From contig CM043965.1 of assembly GCA_014529385.2 (NCBI GenBank), positions 67,267,690 through 67,331,689 of the forward strand: DNA of 64,000 nt. The letters are read 5' to 3'. The notes under the pieces are model-generated. The model searched no databases. It worked only from the letters and a program-made list of their open reading frames with translations, and was not told the DNA's origin. The translations under genes and the position numbers were made by a program. Positions 33,804 through 44,091 of this stretch are shown here, piece after piece (positions within the stretch are counted from its first letter, which is position 1; each line of letters opens with the position of its first letter). The stretch is from Adiantum capillus-veneris. Taxonomy: Eukaryota; Streptophyta; Polypodiopsida; Polypodiales; Pteridaceae.

Positions 33804-36561
33804 CATTGCTGTTGCAAGAGTCACTTTCCAAAAAAAACAGGACTAGGCAGCGTGCAGTTGAACAGGCTTTTATTGCTAAGAAAGGGTGGTGACAGCAATG
33901 CAACCACTTCATATGGTTTTGCTGTGAGTGGAAAAAATTCTGTTCCTAATGCTTGTGGTGGCAGCAATTCGTCTGGAAATTCTGGTGATAAGGGCAAAAA
34001 GAAAATGCGTTGCCATTATTGTAAAGCTAATGATCACTTGATCAAGCAGTGTCCTAAGTTGAAGGCCAAAGAGGCTAAGAAGAAAGAGGGTGGTTCCATT
34101 GAAAATGCTGGTTCCACTACAAATACAGCCATTGTTGAGTCTTCTGTGAAAGGAGACTGTGATGCTGATGTTGATCCAGAATGGGCTTTTAGAGCAGAGT
34201 GCACTTACAACCCTACTGTCCATGATGCATGCATGCCAGTTGCTACAGATTCACATGTGTGGTATTTTGATAGTGGTGCTACAAAGCACATTACCTCACA
34301 TCGTGAATTATTCACCTGTCTCGATTCTGTCCCTCATGGGAATTCAGTCACGTGCCAACAATGCCTCTTATCTGGTTCAGGGAGTTGGAAAGATTGTGCT
34401 TACTACTGCAAATGGCAGTTTTTTCACACTTGTTGATGAACTTTATGTACCGGAGATCAAGAACAATCTTTTGTCTGTATCTGCACTTGTTAGATTTGGA
34501 CTTGTAGTCAAATTTGTGGATGACAGATGTATAGCTCATGATCTCAGTTTTGGTGATAAAATTGCTGCATCTGGGCTTTGTGCCGTGGGCTGTATAAGCT
34601 CACCTTGTATGACAAGTGTGGACAAAATTTTGCAAATGCAGTTGCAGATTCAAGGGCTATTTCAGATGCAAAACTTTGGCATGCACGTTTTGGTCATCTC
34701 AATTTTGCCAGTTTGCTGCGTTTGCAGAAATCTGATATGGTTGCTTCTTTGCCGCCTCTTGAAGCACCTGTTAAACATGTTTGTGAAGGCTGTATTTTGG
34801 GTAAGATGCAGTGTTCAAAGTTTCCAAATGATGGTTCAATTAGGGCCACATGTAGGTTGCAGCTTGTGCATAGTGATGTTTGTGGGCCCATGCAAACTCC
34901 AACCTTGGGCAATTACCTTTACTTTGTGACTTTCATTGATGATTATTCCAGGCATGCATCGGTATTTCCGCTTAAAGCGAAGTCCGAAGTTTTTATGTGC
35001 TTCAAACAATTTCTGGCTATGGCTGAAAATGTATCGAAATGTCCTATGGACACCCTCCGTTCCGATCGAGGGAGGGGAGTATATATCTCATGAATTTAAT
35101 GCATTTCTGGCTACTCATGGGATAAAACACCAATGTAAAGTGCCTTATACACCTCAGCAAAATGGTGTTGTTGAGAGGAAAAACAGGTCACTTACAGAAA
35201 TGGTGCGATATATGGTCAAAAGTCAAGCTTTGCCGCATTCTTTTTGGCTTGAAGCCATCATGTGTGCCACTTATGTACTAAACAGGTGTCCTACGAAAGC
35301 TTTGCAGTCTATTAATCCATATGAAGCATGGCATGATAGAAAGACTTCTATTGAGCACATGCGTGTTTTTGGTTGTTTGGCATATGCTTTGGTGCCACAA
35401 ACACAACGCAAAAAATTGGATGATAACGCTGTCAAATGTATTTTTGTTGGTTATAGTGCTGAAAGAAAAGGTTATAGGTTGTATCATCGGCAAACAAAGC
35501 ATATTGTGGTTTCACGGGATGTAGTGTTTGTGGAAGATTCTGTTCAGCCCTTGCTGTCATGTACTAGTGACAGTAATGTGAGCTCACAAGACATTTATGA
35601 CACTTTGTTGCCTCTTTGCAGTGGTGGAAGTTCAAATGTAAATTCCAATGAGGCAAATGTAAAGCCTATGGGGGTTTCAAGAAATGTTACAGATCAGCCT
35701 ATTACTAATGTAGATGTACATGATGTATTTGATGAGGAAAGGGTTGAAAATGAGCAGGCTAGAGGTATGCCAAAATGGCTGGTGCATACATTGCATGACA
35801 GTAAATTGGATGCACCTTTGTCTAGTCGTACTCGTTCAGGCTCTCGCCATGCATCTCATGCATTAGATTGTTATGCTTTGGCTGTGTCTAGTTTATATGA
35901 TGTTGAGGAACCTTTGTCTTTTCATGAAGCACATAATTCAAAAAATTGGATGGATGCCATGTAATTAGAATATGATGCACTTATAGAAAATGACACATGG
36001 ACTTTATGTGATTTGCCTCCTGGCAAAAAGGCCATTGGTATAAAGTGGGTTTACAAGTTGAAACGCAAGCCGGATGGTGAGATCGATCGCCATAAGGTTT
36101 GACTTGTTGCAAAGGGTTATGCACATCAAAAAGACATAGATTATTAAGAGACTTTTTCTCCCACTTGTCGTATGACTACTGTGCATTTGCTATGTGCATT
36201 GGCAGCTCATTTTGGCTGGGATGTACATCAATCAGAAATTGTTACTGCTTTCTTGAATGGTGACATATTTGAGGAAGTTTATGTAATGCAGCCTCGCAGT
36301 TTTGTCAAGAAAGGACAAGAGGAGAAAGTGTGCAGATGTAAGAATGCTTTTGTATGGGTTGAAGCAATCTCCTCGTGCTTGGTATGTGAAAGCTGACACT
36401 CATTTGGTCAAACAATGTTTTCGTAACGGTCCAACAAAAAGCACATTGTATGTAAAGTGTGAGGGTGATGTACTTCTCATTGTGGTTCTTTATGTCGATG
36501 ATTTGCTGATCACTCGACCAAATGAGAGACATATTGCTGAATTTAAGGCTGATTTGAATGC
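33804..36561 (+). pseudogene. Copia B gag-pol fragment, left part
   Basis: Starts within gag at the codons for LLLQESLS (about residue 235 of the C polyprotein), with no copia LTR or gag start. Retains the knuckle CHYCKANDHLIKQCP (about 34010), protease WYFDSGATKHITSH (about 34261) with its D-S-G intact, gag-pre-integrase WHARFGHLNF, integrase HSDVCGPM and YTPQQNGVVERKNR, and RT up to VVLYVDDLLITRP, D-L-N-A at 36561. Frameshifts at about 34350, 35070 and 36345 and stops (for example at 35962, 36146) inactivate it. It is split by copia C and resumes at 41745. Confidence 0.9.
36557..36561. other. Target-site duplication AATGC, left copy
   Basis: AATGC at 36557-36561 is repeated at 41740-41744 on the far side of copia C. 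Confidence 0.92.
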
Positions 36562-36788
36562 TGTTGGAATTAGGGTTGCAGAGAAACACACACAGCTTGG
36601 AGAAGACGAAGGAAGCTCAAGGCACACAATAGAGAGTGTGTTACTTAGTGTGCAATGGAAAGATAGATAGCCCTAGAGTGATGGGCGTATATACAATGCA
36701 CGGGGGAAAAAACCTCCTAAAGAGGGAAAAAATGCCCCGGCGGTCCTAGTGTGTTCACACACATCACTACCACATGTATATGGTAACA
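36562..36788 (-). repeat. 3' LTR of copia C
   Basis: 227 bp, plus strand TGTTGGAATTAGGG...TATGGTAACA, with inverted ends TGTT/AACA. By eye identical to 41513-41739. Confidence 0.96.
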
Positions 36789-36800
36789 AATCCCCCCTGG
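36789..36800 (-). other. Polypurine tract of copia C
   Basis: CCAGGGGGGATT on the minus strand, abutting the 3' LTR start TGTTACC and downstream of the polyprotein stop. Confidence 0.85.
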
Positions 36801-36863
36801 AGTGATGCAGTGAACGAGAGCTGGCACATGAGTAAAGGGAAGTGCCATGCCCTGAGGACAGGA

Positions 36864-39800
36864 TCAGTCCACAAAGGGGAGTAAGCCCAAAGCTTTGCGG
36901 AAAGCTTCAAGCTTCTCACGAGACAATGCCTTTGTGAAAAGATCTGCAAGGTTGTCCTGTGTTGGCACATAAGCCAAGCTGATCTCTCCTGCTGAGAGCC
37001 TCTCCCTGACATAGTGGTAATGCACCTCAATGTGCTTTGTGCGAGCATGAAAAACTGGGTTCCTCGCAACTGCCAATGCGCTCTGACTGTCAGTGTAGAT
37101 AGTGTTGGCAGTGTCCTGTCCAACACCCAAGTCAGCCATAAGGCGTCTGAGCCATACACACTCAACTGTAGCTGTGAAGACTGCCCTGTACTCAGCCTCA
37201 CAACTCGAAGTGGCCACAGTAGGTTGCTTCTTGCTCAAGCATGATATACATGAACTGCCAAGCATGAAACAAAAACCACTTGTGGACACTCGCGTGTCAA
37301 AACAACCAGCCCAATCTGAGTCCGAAAAAGCATGTAAGTCTGGCGGCAATGATCCCCCCTTGGGATAAAACAAGCCAAGATGTAAAGTGCCACTAAGGTA
37401 GCGGAAAATCCTCTTGACAGCCTGCCAATGCTTAGACCCTGGGCTATGCATAAATCTGCTGACCTGCGAGACTGCAAACTGAATATCTGGCCTCGTGTTG
37501 CATACATAAATGAGGCAGCCAACAGCAGTTTGGTAAAGAGTGACATCAGCAGGATCGCCAGCATCATGTAGACTCAACTTCAAACCTGTTTCCATGGGAG
37601 TGGCAATAGGTTTGCAATCCTCAAGTCCAAACTTACATAGCAATGTCTCTATGTAACTTTTCTGACACAAGGCAATACCACCATCACACTGCTTAAACTG
37701 TATACCCAAGTAATGATGCAACAGCCCCAAATCTTTCATCTTGAAAGTAGCATTCAAATCAGCCTTAAATTCAGCAATATGTCTCTCATTTGGTCCAGTG
37801 ATCAGCAAATCATCAACATAAAGAACCACAATGAGAAATACATCATCCTCACGCTTTACATACAATGTGCTTTCTGTTGGACTGTTATGAAAGCCTCGTT
37901 TAACCAAATGAGTGTCAGCTTTCTCATACCAAGCACGAGGAGATTGCTTCAACCCATACAAAGCCTTCTTACATTTGCACACTTTGTCCTCTTGTCCTTT
38001 TATGACAAAACCGCGAGGCTGCGTTACATAAACTTCCTCAAATATGTCACCATTCAAGAAAGCAGTAACAATGTCTGATTGATGTACATCCCAACCAAAA
38101 TGAGCTGCCAATGCACATAGAAAACGCACAGTAGTCATACGACAAGTGGGAGCAAAAGTCTCTTCATAATCTATGCCTTTTTGTTGTGCATAACCCTTTG
38201 CAACAAGTTGAGCCTTATGGCGATCGATCTCACCATCCGGCTTGCGTTTCAACTTGTAAACCCACTTCGTACCAATGGCCTTTTTGCCAGGAGGCAAATC
38301 ACATAAAGTCCATGTGTCATTCTCTATAAGTGCGTCATATTCTGATTTCATGGCAGCAATCCAATTTTCTGAATTCTGTGCTTCATCAAAAGACAGAGGC
38401 TCCTCAACATCATGTAAACTAGACACAGCCAAAGCATAACAATCTGATGCATAAGATGCATGGCGAGAGCCTGAACGAGTACGACTAGATAAAGGTGCAT
38501 CCAATTTACTGTCACGCAAAGTGTGCACCAGCCATTTTGGCATACCTCTAGCCTGCTCATTTTCAGCCCTTTCCTCATCAAGTACATCATGTACATCTGC
38601 ATCAGTAATAGGCTGTTCTAAAACATTTTCAGAAACCCCCATAGGCTGTACATTTGCCTCATTGGAACTTACATTCGTATTTCCACCACTGAAAAGAGGC
38701 AACAAAGTGTCATAAATGTCCTGTGAGCTTACATTACTGTCTCTAGTACATGACAGCAAGGGTTGAACAGAATCTTCCACAAACACTACATCCCGTGAAA
38801 CCAAAATACGTTTTGTTTGCGGATGATACAACCTGTAACCTTTGCTTTCAGCACTATAACCAACAAAAATACATTTGACAGCCTTATCATCCAATTTTCT
38901 GCGCTGCACTTGTGGCACCAAAGCATATGCCAAACAGCCAAAAACACGCATGTGCTCAATAGAAGGTTTTCTATCATGCCATGCTTCATATGGAGTAATA
39001 GACTGCAGAGCTTTCATAGGACACCTGTTAAGTACATAAGTGGCACACATGATGGCCTCAAGCCAAAAAGAATGCGGCAAAGCTTGACTTTTGACCATAC
39101 ATCGTGCCATTTCCGTAAGTGACCTGTTTTTCCTCTCAGCAACACCATTTTGCTGAGGTGTATAAGGCACTGTACATTGGTGTTTTATCCCACGACTAGC
39201 CAGAAATGCATTAAATTCATGAGACATATACTCCCCCCCTCGATCGGAACGGAGGGTGCCCATAGTACATTTTGAGACATTTTCAGCCATAGCCAAAAAT
39301 TGTTTGAAGCACATAAAAACTTCGGACTTCGCTTTAAGCGGAAATACCCACGCATGCCTGGAGTAATCATCAATGAAAGTCACGAAGTACAGGTAATTGC
39401 CCAAGGACGGAGTTTGCATGGGCCCACAAACATCACTATGCACAAGCTGCAACCTGCATGTGGCCCTAACTGAACCATCCTTTGGAAACTTAGAACGCTG
39501 CATTTTACCCAGAATACAGCCTTCACAAACATGTTTGATAGGTGCTTCAAGAGGCGGCAAAGAAGCAACCATATCAGATTTCTGCAAACGCAGCAAACTG
39601 GCAAAATTCAGATGACCAAAACGTGCATGCCAAAGTTTTGCATCTGAAATAGCCCTTGAATCTGCAAGAGCATTTGCAAAATTTTGTCCACACTTGTCAT
39701 ACAAAGTGAGCTTATACAGCCCACGGCACAAAAGCCCAGATGCAACAATTTCATCACCAAAACTGAGATCATGAACTGTACATCTGTCATCCACAAATTT

Positions 39801-41210
39801 GACTACAAGTCCAAGTCTAGCAAGTGCGGATACAGACAATAGATTCTTCTTGATCCCAGGTACATAAAGTGCATCAACAAGTGTGAAGGAACTGCCATTA
39901 GCAGCAGTGAGCACAATCTTTCCAACTCCCTGAACTGGATAAGAGGCGTTGTTGGCACAAGTGACTGAATTCCCATGAGGGACAGACTCGAGAGAGGTAA
40001 ACAATTCACGATGTGAGGTAATGTGCTTTGTAGCACCACTGTCGAAATACCACACATGTGAATCTGCAGCAACTGACAAGCATGCATCATGGACAGCAGG
40101 ATTGTAAGTGCACTCTGCGCTAAAAGCCCATTCTGCATCAACATCAGCATCACAATCTCCTTTCACAGAAGACTCAACAATGGCTGCATTTGTAGTGGAA
40201 CCAGTATTTGCAGTGGAACCACCCTCTTTCTTCTTAGCCTCTTTGGCCTTCAACTTAGGACACGACTTGATCAAGTGATCATTGGCTTTACAATAATGGC
40301 AACGCATCTTCTTTTTCCCCTTATCACCAGAATTGCCAGACGAAGTGCTGCCAGCAGAAGCATTAGGAACAGAATTTTTGCCACTCGCAGCAGAACCATA
40401 AGAAGTGGCTGCATTACTGTTACCACCCTTTCTTTGAGAAGCAATAAAAGCCTGTTCAACTGCACGCTGCCTAGTCCTGTTTTTTCTAGAAAGTGACTCT
40501 TGCAACAGCAATGTGCATAATGCATCAAACTTGACAACTTCAGGATTTCCTTGGGTCATCAGTCTCCAAGTACTAGCAAAAGTCTGGTAGGAATCTGGTA
40601 AGGCATCAAGAACAGTCTGCACAAGGGAACTGTCAGAAATGACTTCACCTGCAGAAATGAGTTGCTCATTGATATCCTTGACACTAGCAAGGAAAGTGTC
40701 CATATCATCTTCCTCATGCATAATCTTCGACTCTAGCTCTTTACGCAGCAAAGCAATTTTAGCCTCATTGCGGCTTGCATAAAGACCTGCTAGAATATCC
40801 CAAGCCTGTTTTGCAGATTTTGCTGAACGGATGTGAGGAATAATGGTGCGCTTCACAGACAACGCAATCAATGCATGAGCCTGCGCATCCTTAACATCCC
40901 AACGAGCTTGTTCTGCTGTAGGCAAAACAACTCTAACAGCTGCAATCCTTGCAGCAAGACCTGCAACATCCTCAACATCGCCTACATCTTCAGAACCAGG
41001 ACGTACATCAATGCCCTGCACAATGTTCCAGACACCTTTTGACACAAGAACATGTTGCATCATATAAGCCCACATAGGGTAGTTGTCCCCATCCAACCTG
41101 TCCTCAGCAGCAAACATCTTGAACACATCTGTGTTGTTGTTGTCAGCCATGGTAAATGCTGCACCTGATGTGAAAACTGCCCGAAAATAGGAGAAATGGA
41201 GTGGGAACAA
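36864..41210 (-). CDS. Intact Ty1/copia Gag-Pol polyprotein, 1448 codons
   Basis: A single frame encodes every protein needed for retrotransposition. Counting from the first Met at 41210: gag to about 300 with knuckle C304-C307-H312-C317; aspartic protease FDSGATKH (D390); gag-pre-integrase finger H528/H533 and C562/C565; integrase catalytic triad D593, D656, E692 with the standard 35-residue D-to-E gap; RT D1046 and YVDD (D1133, D1134); RNase H D1297/D1299, E1338 and D1374. All key residues are present. The likelier start is Met21 at 41150 (ACCATGGCTG context; MADN... matches the gag start of copy A), giving 1428 residues. A proline- and serine-rich linker lies between integrase and RT. No stop-codon or frameshift signal separates gag from pol, as usual for copia. 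Confidence 0.97.
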   Translation of the reverse strand: MFPLHFSYFRAVFTSGAAFTMADNNNTDVFKMFAAEDRLDGDNYPMWAYMMQHVLVSKGVWNIVQGIDVRPGSEDVGDVEDVAGLAARIAAVRVVLPTAEQARWDVKDAQAHALIALSVKRTIIPHIRSAKSAKQAWDILAGLYASRNEAKIALLRKELESKIMHEEDDMDTFLASVKDINEQLISAGEVISDSSLVQTVLDALPDSYQTFASTWRLMTQGNPEVVKFDALCTLLLQESLSRKNRTRQRAVEQAFIASQRKGGNSNAATSYGSAASGKNSVPNASAGSTSSGNSGDKGKKKMRCHYCKANDHLIKSCPKLKAKEAKKKEGGSTANTGSTTNAAIVESSVKGDCDADVDAEWAFSAECTYNPAVHDACLSVAADSHVWYFDSGATKHITSHRELFTSLESVPHGNSVTCANNASYPVQGVGKIVLTAANGSSFTLVDALYVPGIKKNLLSVSALARLGLVVKFVDDRCTVHDLSFGDEIVASGLLCRGLYKLTLYDKCGQNFANALADSRAISDAKLWHARFGHLNFASLLRLQKSDMVASLPPLEAPIKHVCEGCILGKMQRSKFPKDGSVRATCRLQLVHSDVCGPMQTPSLGNYLYFVTFIDDYSRHAWVFPLKAKSEVFMCFKQFLAMAENVSKCTMGTLRSDRGGEYMSHEFNAFLASRGIKHQCTVPYTPQQNGVAERKNRSLTEMARCMVKSQALPHSFWLEAIMCATYVLNRCPMKALQSITPYEAWHDRKPSIEHMRVFGCLAYALVPQVQRRKLDDKAVKCIFVGYSAESKGYRLYHPQTKRILVSRDVVFVEDSVQPLLSCTRDSNVSSQDIYDTLLPLFSGGNTNVSSNEANVQPMGVSENVLEQPITDADVHDVLDEERAENEQARGMPKWLVHTLRDSKLDAPLSSRTRSGSRHASYASDCYALAVSSLHDVEEPLSFDEAQNSENWIAAMKSEYDALIENDTWTLCDLPPGKKAIGTKWVYKLKRKPDGEIDRHKAQLVAKGYAQQKGIDYEETFAPTCRMTTVRFLCALAAHFGWDVHQSDIVTAFLNGDIFEEVYVTQPRGFVIKGQEDKVCKCKKALYGLKQSPRAWYEKADTHLVKRGFHNSPTESTLYVKREDDVFLIVVLYVDDLLITGPNERHIAEFKADLNATFKMKDLGLLHHYLGIQFKQCDGGIALCQKSYIETLLCKFGLEDCKPIATPMETGLKLSLHDAGDPADVTLYQTAVGCLIYVCNTRPDIQFAVSQVSRFMHSPGSKHWQAVKRIFRYLSGTLHLGLFYPKGGSLPPDLHAFSDSDWAGCFDTRVSTSGFCFMLGSSCISCLSKKQPTVATSSCEAEYRAVFTATVECVWLRRLMADLGVGQDTANTIYTDSQSALAVARNPVFHARTKHIEVHYHYVRERLSAGEISLAYVPTQDNLADLFTKALSREKLEAFRKALGLLPFVD

Positions 41211-41498
41211 CTTGTGCTATATAGCACAAACCGTAGAAGACTATAAGGCACCTGTTATGCAGAAAACGGCACTGACAGAAAATCTGCACAAAATGACGAA
41301 ATAGCCTGTGCAGTACTGCCCGTAGTGGAAACGGAGGCCGAAATGAGCCCAAATCAAAATTCTGTGCAGACCGAGCTCTTCGAGCTCGCCCAAAATATTT
41401 GTCGACCTGCGAACGCTTGCCAAAGCTCACTGAAATCGGAGAAAGTGAGCAGGCGTGTGCTGGAGCAGCTGGCGACTAAGCCCGGGAAGACGTGACCT

Positions 41499-41510
41499 GC
41501 TCTGATACCA
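41499..41510 (-). other. Primer-binding site of copia C
   Basis: TGGTATCAGAGC on the minus strand, two bases after the 5' LTR. It is complementary to the 3' end of plant initiator tRNA-Met. Confidence 0.9.
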
Positions 41511-41512
41511 AT

Positions 41513-41739
41513 TGTTGGAATTAGGGTTGCAGAGAAACACACACAGCTTGGAGAAGACGAAGGAAGCTCAAGGCACACAATAGAGAGTGTGTTACTTAGT
41601 GTGCAATGGAAAGATAGATAGCCCTAGAGTGATGGGCGTATATACAATGCACGGGGGAAAAAACCTCCTAAAGAGGGAAAAAATGCCCCGGCGGTCCTAG
41701 TGTGTTCACACACATCACTACCACATGTATATGGTAACA
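41513..41739 (-). repeat. 5' LTR of copia C
   Basis: 227 bp, minus strand TGTTACCATATACATGTGG...CCCTAATTCCAACA. Followed on plus by the second AATGC duplication at 41740-41744. Confidence 0.96.
41638..41646 (-). promoter_or_regulatory. Candidate TATA box of copia C 5' LTR
   Basis: TGTATATAC on the minus strand, roughly 95 bases into the LTR and about 120 bases before its end, a usual place for the U3/R promoter. The equivalent motif is also in the 3' LTR (about 36687) and in copia A. Confidence 0.5.
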
Positions 41740-41744
41740 AATGC

Positions 41745-42580
41745 TACTTTCAAGATGAAAGATTTGGGGCTATTGCATCATTACTTGGTATACCGTTTAA
41801 GCAGTGTGATGGTGGTATTGCCTTGTGTCAGAAAAGTTATATAGAGACATTACTTTGTAATTTTGGACTTGAGGATTGCAAACCTATTGCCACTCCCATG
41901 GAAACAGGTTTGAAGTTGAGTCTACATGATGCTGGTGATCCTATTGATGTCACTCTTTACCAAGCTGCTGTTGGCTGCCTCATTTATGTATGCAACACGA
42001 GGCCAGATATTCAATTTGTAGTCTCACAAGTCAACAGATTTATGCATAGCCCAGGGTCTAAGCATTGGCAGGTTGTCAAGTGGATTTTTTGCTACCTTAG
42101 TAGCACTTTACATCTTGGCTTGTTTTATCCCAAGGGGGGATCATTGCCGCCAGACTTACATGCTTTTTCGGAGTTAGATTGGGCTGGTTGTTTTGACACG
42201 AGAGTGTCTACAAGTGGTTTTTGTTTCATGCTTGGCAGTTCATGTATATCATGGTTGAGTAAGAAGCAACCTACTGTGGCCACTTCTAGTTGTGAGGCTG
42301 AGTACAGGGCAGTCTTCACAGCTACGGTTGAGTGTGTATGGATCAGACGCCTTATGGCTGATTTGGGTGTTGGACAGGACACTGCCAACACCATGTACAC
42401 TGACAGTCAGAGCGCATTGGCAATTGCGAGGAACCCAGTTTTTCATGCTCGCACAAAGCACATTGAGGTGCATTACCACTATGTCAGGCATAGGCGCTTA
42501 GCAAGAGAGATCAATTTGGCTTATGTGCGAACACAGGACAACCTTGCAGATCTTTTCACAAAGGCATTATCTCGTGATGA
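41745..42580 (+). pseudogene. Copia B gag-pol fragment, right part (RT end and RNase H)
   Basis: Continues copia B after C. After a small frameshift near 41770 the frame stays open: LCQKSYIETLLCNFGLEDCK, NTRPDIQFVVSQVNRF, then RNase H with AFSELDWAGCF, SSCEAEYRAVF, YTDSQSALAIARNPVF and RTKHIEVHYHYVR. The first RNase H Asp (D1297 in C) is Glu here. It ends at LADLFTKALSRD, about 20 codons short of the polyprotein end. The reading frame then runs on into antisense gypsy gag to 42755, so the predicted protein is an artificial fusion. Confidence 0.88.
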
Positions 42581-43718
42581 GAAGCCCTCCAAAATCCATC
42601 TTTTTGAAGACAGTGTCTTTGAGATGCAAGTCCCAAAAATTTTCTACATATTTATGAATGGATTCATAGGGAGAGAGCTTCAAGCTTCACCATTTGGTGA
42701 GTGCTTTGTCTTTGGCATCCGTGGCCAAAAACTGCTTCATAATGGAAGCTCTTAAAGCTCTCCATGTTCGTGGAACTTCACTGTTGGCCCGTAGGCTAGA
42801 CCATCATTGCCTAGTGGACTTTTGAAAGTGCATAGCTACATGGTGTAGCTTAGAGTACTCTATGAAGCCCTCATCTCCAAACGCCGCATTGAATTGTTGG
42901 ATGAAAGCCAAGACTTTGTCCGTAGCACCAAAGGTGCCATCGTAGGTAAGGAAAGAGATGCTCTTTCCTCCCTCTTTGAGCTTCTTGAGCTTGGACGATC
43001 TCTTCCACGCGGCATAGGATTTCCTATGGCCTCTTCTTTTTTATGGTTCAAAAGTTGCACCATCGCTTTCTTTAGAAGATAAAGAATTTGAGGAAGATGG
43101 AGAAGAGTGTGACCACTTTCTCACCTTTTTCTTCCCTTGATCTTCTTTGTTTGCACCATCACTTTCATAAGAGGAAGAAGATGGAGAAGAGGGTGTCCCC
43201 TTTTGTGCCTTTTTCTTGCCTTGCTTTTTGTCATCCCTCTTTGAATTATGGTGTGGAGGAGTGTGCGATGGTCTTCTCTGTTTAGGAGGTGATGGAGAGC
43301 GTTTAGCCCGCCATCTTCATGGAGCCATCTCCGTGGAGGTGGCAGGAGACTCGCTTCTTTCTCGTTCCTTCGGTGGGGGCTCTTGAGTTCTCCTTTGAGA
43401 AGGAGATGCGTCATCAAGAAGAAAATTTTTGAGCCCTTCGTATGGATCCTCTTCTTCTTCCCGAATCGGAGAGAGGCCTCTTTTGGGAGTCTCACAAGGA
43501 GGCTTCCTAGGTACTCTCTCATCACGGTGGGGAGCTTAGAGAATCCCATGAGCACGAAGCTGCCATTTCACTTCACTTTGGAGGGATGGATTGCCCATGG
43601 CTTGTTGAAGCCTAGAAACAAGGTAGTTAACAAGCATAGGGGCATCATTAGTAGCCTGCTCATTATCAAAATCAAAGCTATCAACATTAATTTCACTCTC
43701 TTTACTATTGTCAGCCAT
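42581..43718 (-). pseudogene. Gypsy G1 gag, one frame broken only by point stops
   Basis: Starts ATG at 43718 (MADNSKESEINVDSFDFDNE). The same frame can be followed for about 1.1 kb to the copia junction with no frameshift and only five stops: TAA at about 43540, TGA at 43320, TAA at 43047, TGA near 42817 and TGA near 42692. After a charged, Ser/Lys-rich linker it enters a gag core (TDKVLAFIQQFNAAFGDEG, ATDAKDKALTKW, SPYESIHKYVENFWDL). The zinc knuckle would lie beyond the junction and is missing. All five stops are explicable as single C-to-T or G-to-A changes. Confidence 0.75.
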
Positions 43719-44078
43719 TCTAACAAATTTAAGCTGTAAACTTTTTAGGTGTACTTGGGCACTTCAAGCCCTAGTTGCTACTCCTCTTTACCCCTTTAGA
43801 AAAAGCACTCAAGCTACCGTACCCGTGGCTCGAATATCATTAATTGCAAGGGATAGAAGAGAGGGTCTTTCAACACCAAAACAACACCGGCTCCCGTCAA
43901 GCTTCTAATAGCTCAATAGTGGATAATCCATAGGCAAGCCCCATAGGACTCCACGAAGGCAGGCACATTGCAAGGCTGAAAAATCCCTATTCTACTTACT
44001 CATTTGCAATTAAGAATAACAATCATTTATAGCTAGCTTGAGGACCACCCTTCTTGAGCAAGAAAAGTGAAACCTTGT

Positions 44079-44090
44079 GCTCTGATACCA
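44079..44090 (-). other. Primer-binding site of the composite gypsy
   Basis: TGGTATCAGAGC on the minus strand, one base after the LTR end AATGTTACA. It matches initiator tRNA-Met and identifies 44092-45656 as the 5' LTR. Confidence 0.85.
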
Positions 44091-44091
44091 A

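Larger units (their letters stand above)
36562..41739 (-). mobile_element. Ty1/copia element C, structurally intact and young
   Basis: A complete 5178-bp copia element on the minus strand: 227-bp LTRs at both ends with no difference that I can see, TSD AATGC, primer-binding site TGGTATCAGAGC, polypurine tract CCAGGGGGGATT and one unbroken gag-pol frame. It lies inside copia B, a relative in the opposite orientation, at the RT codons for D-L-N-A-T. Identical LTRs imply very recent insertion, since the two copies are made from one template. Nothing in the sequence prevents activity. Confidence 0.96.

Noticed and set aside
42585-42755. Extension of the copia B RNase H frame as a longer novel protein
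   Set aside because: Beyond about 42580 the frame is antisense to gypsy gag; it is fusion noise at the chimera junction.
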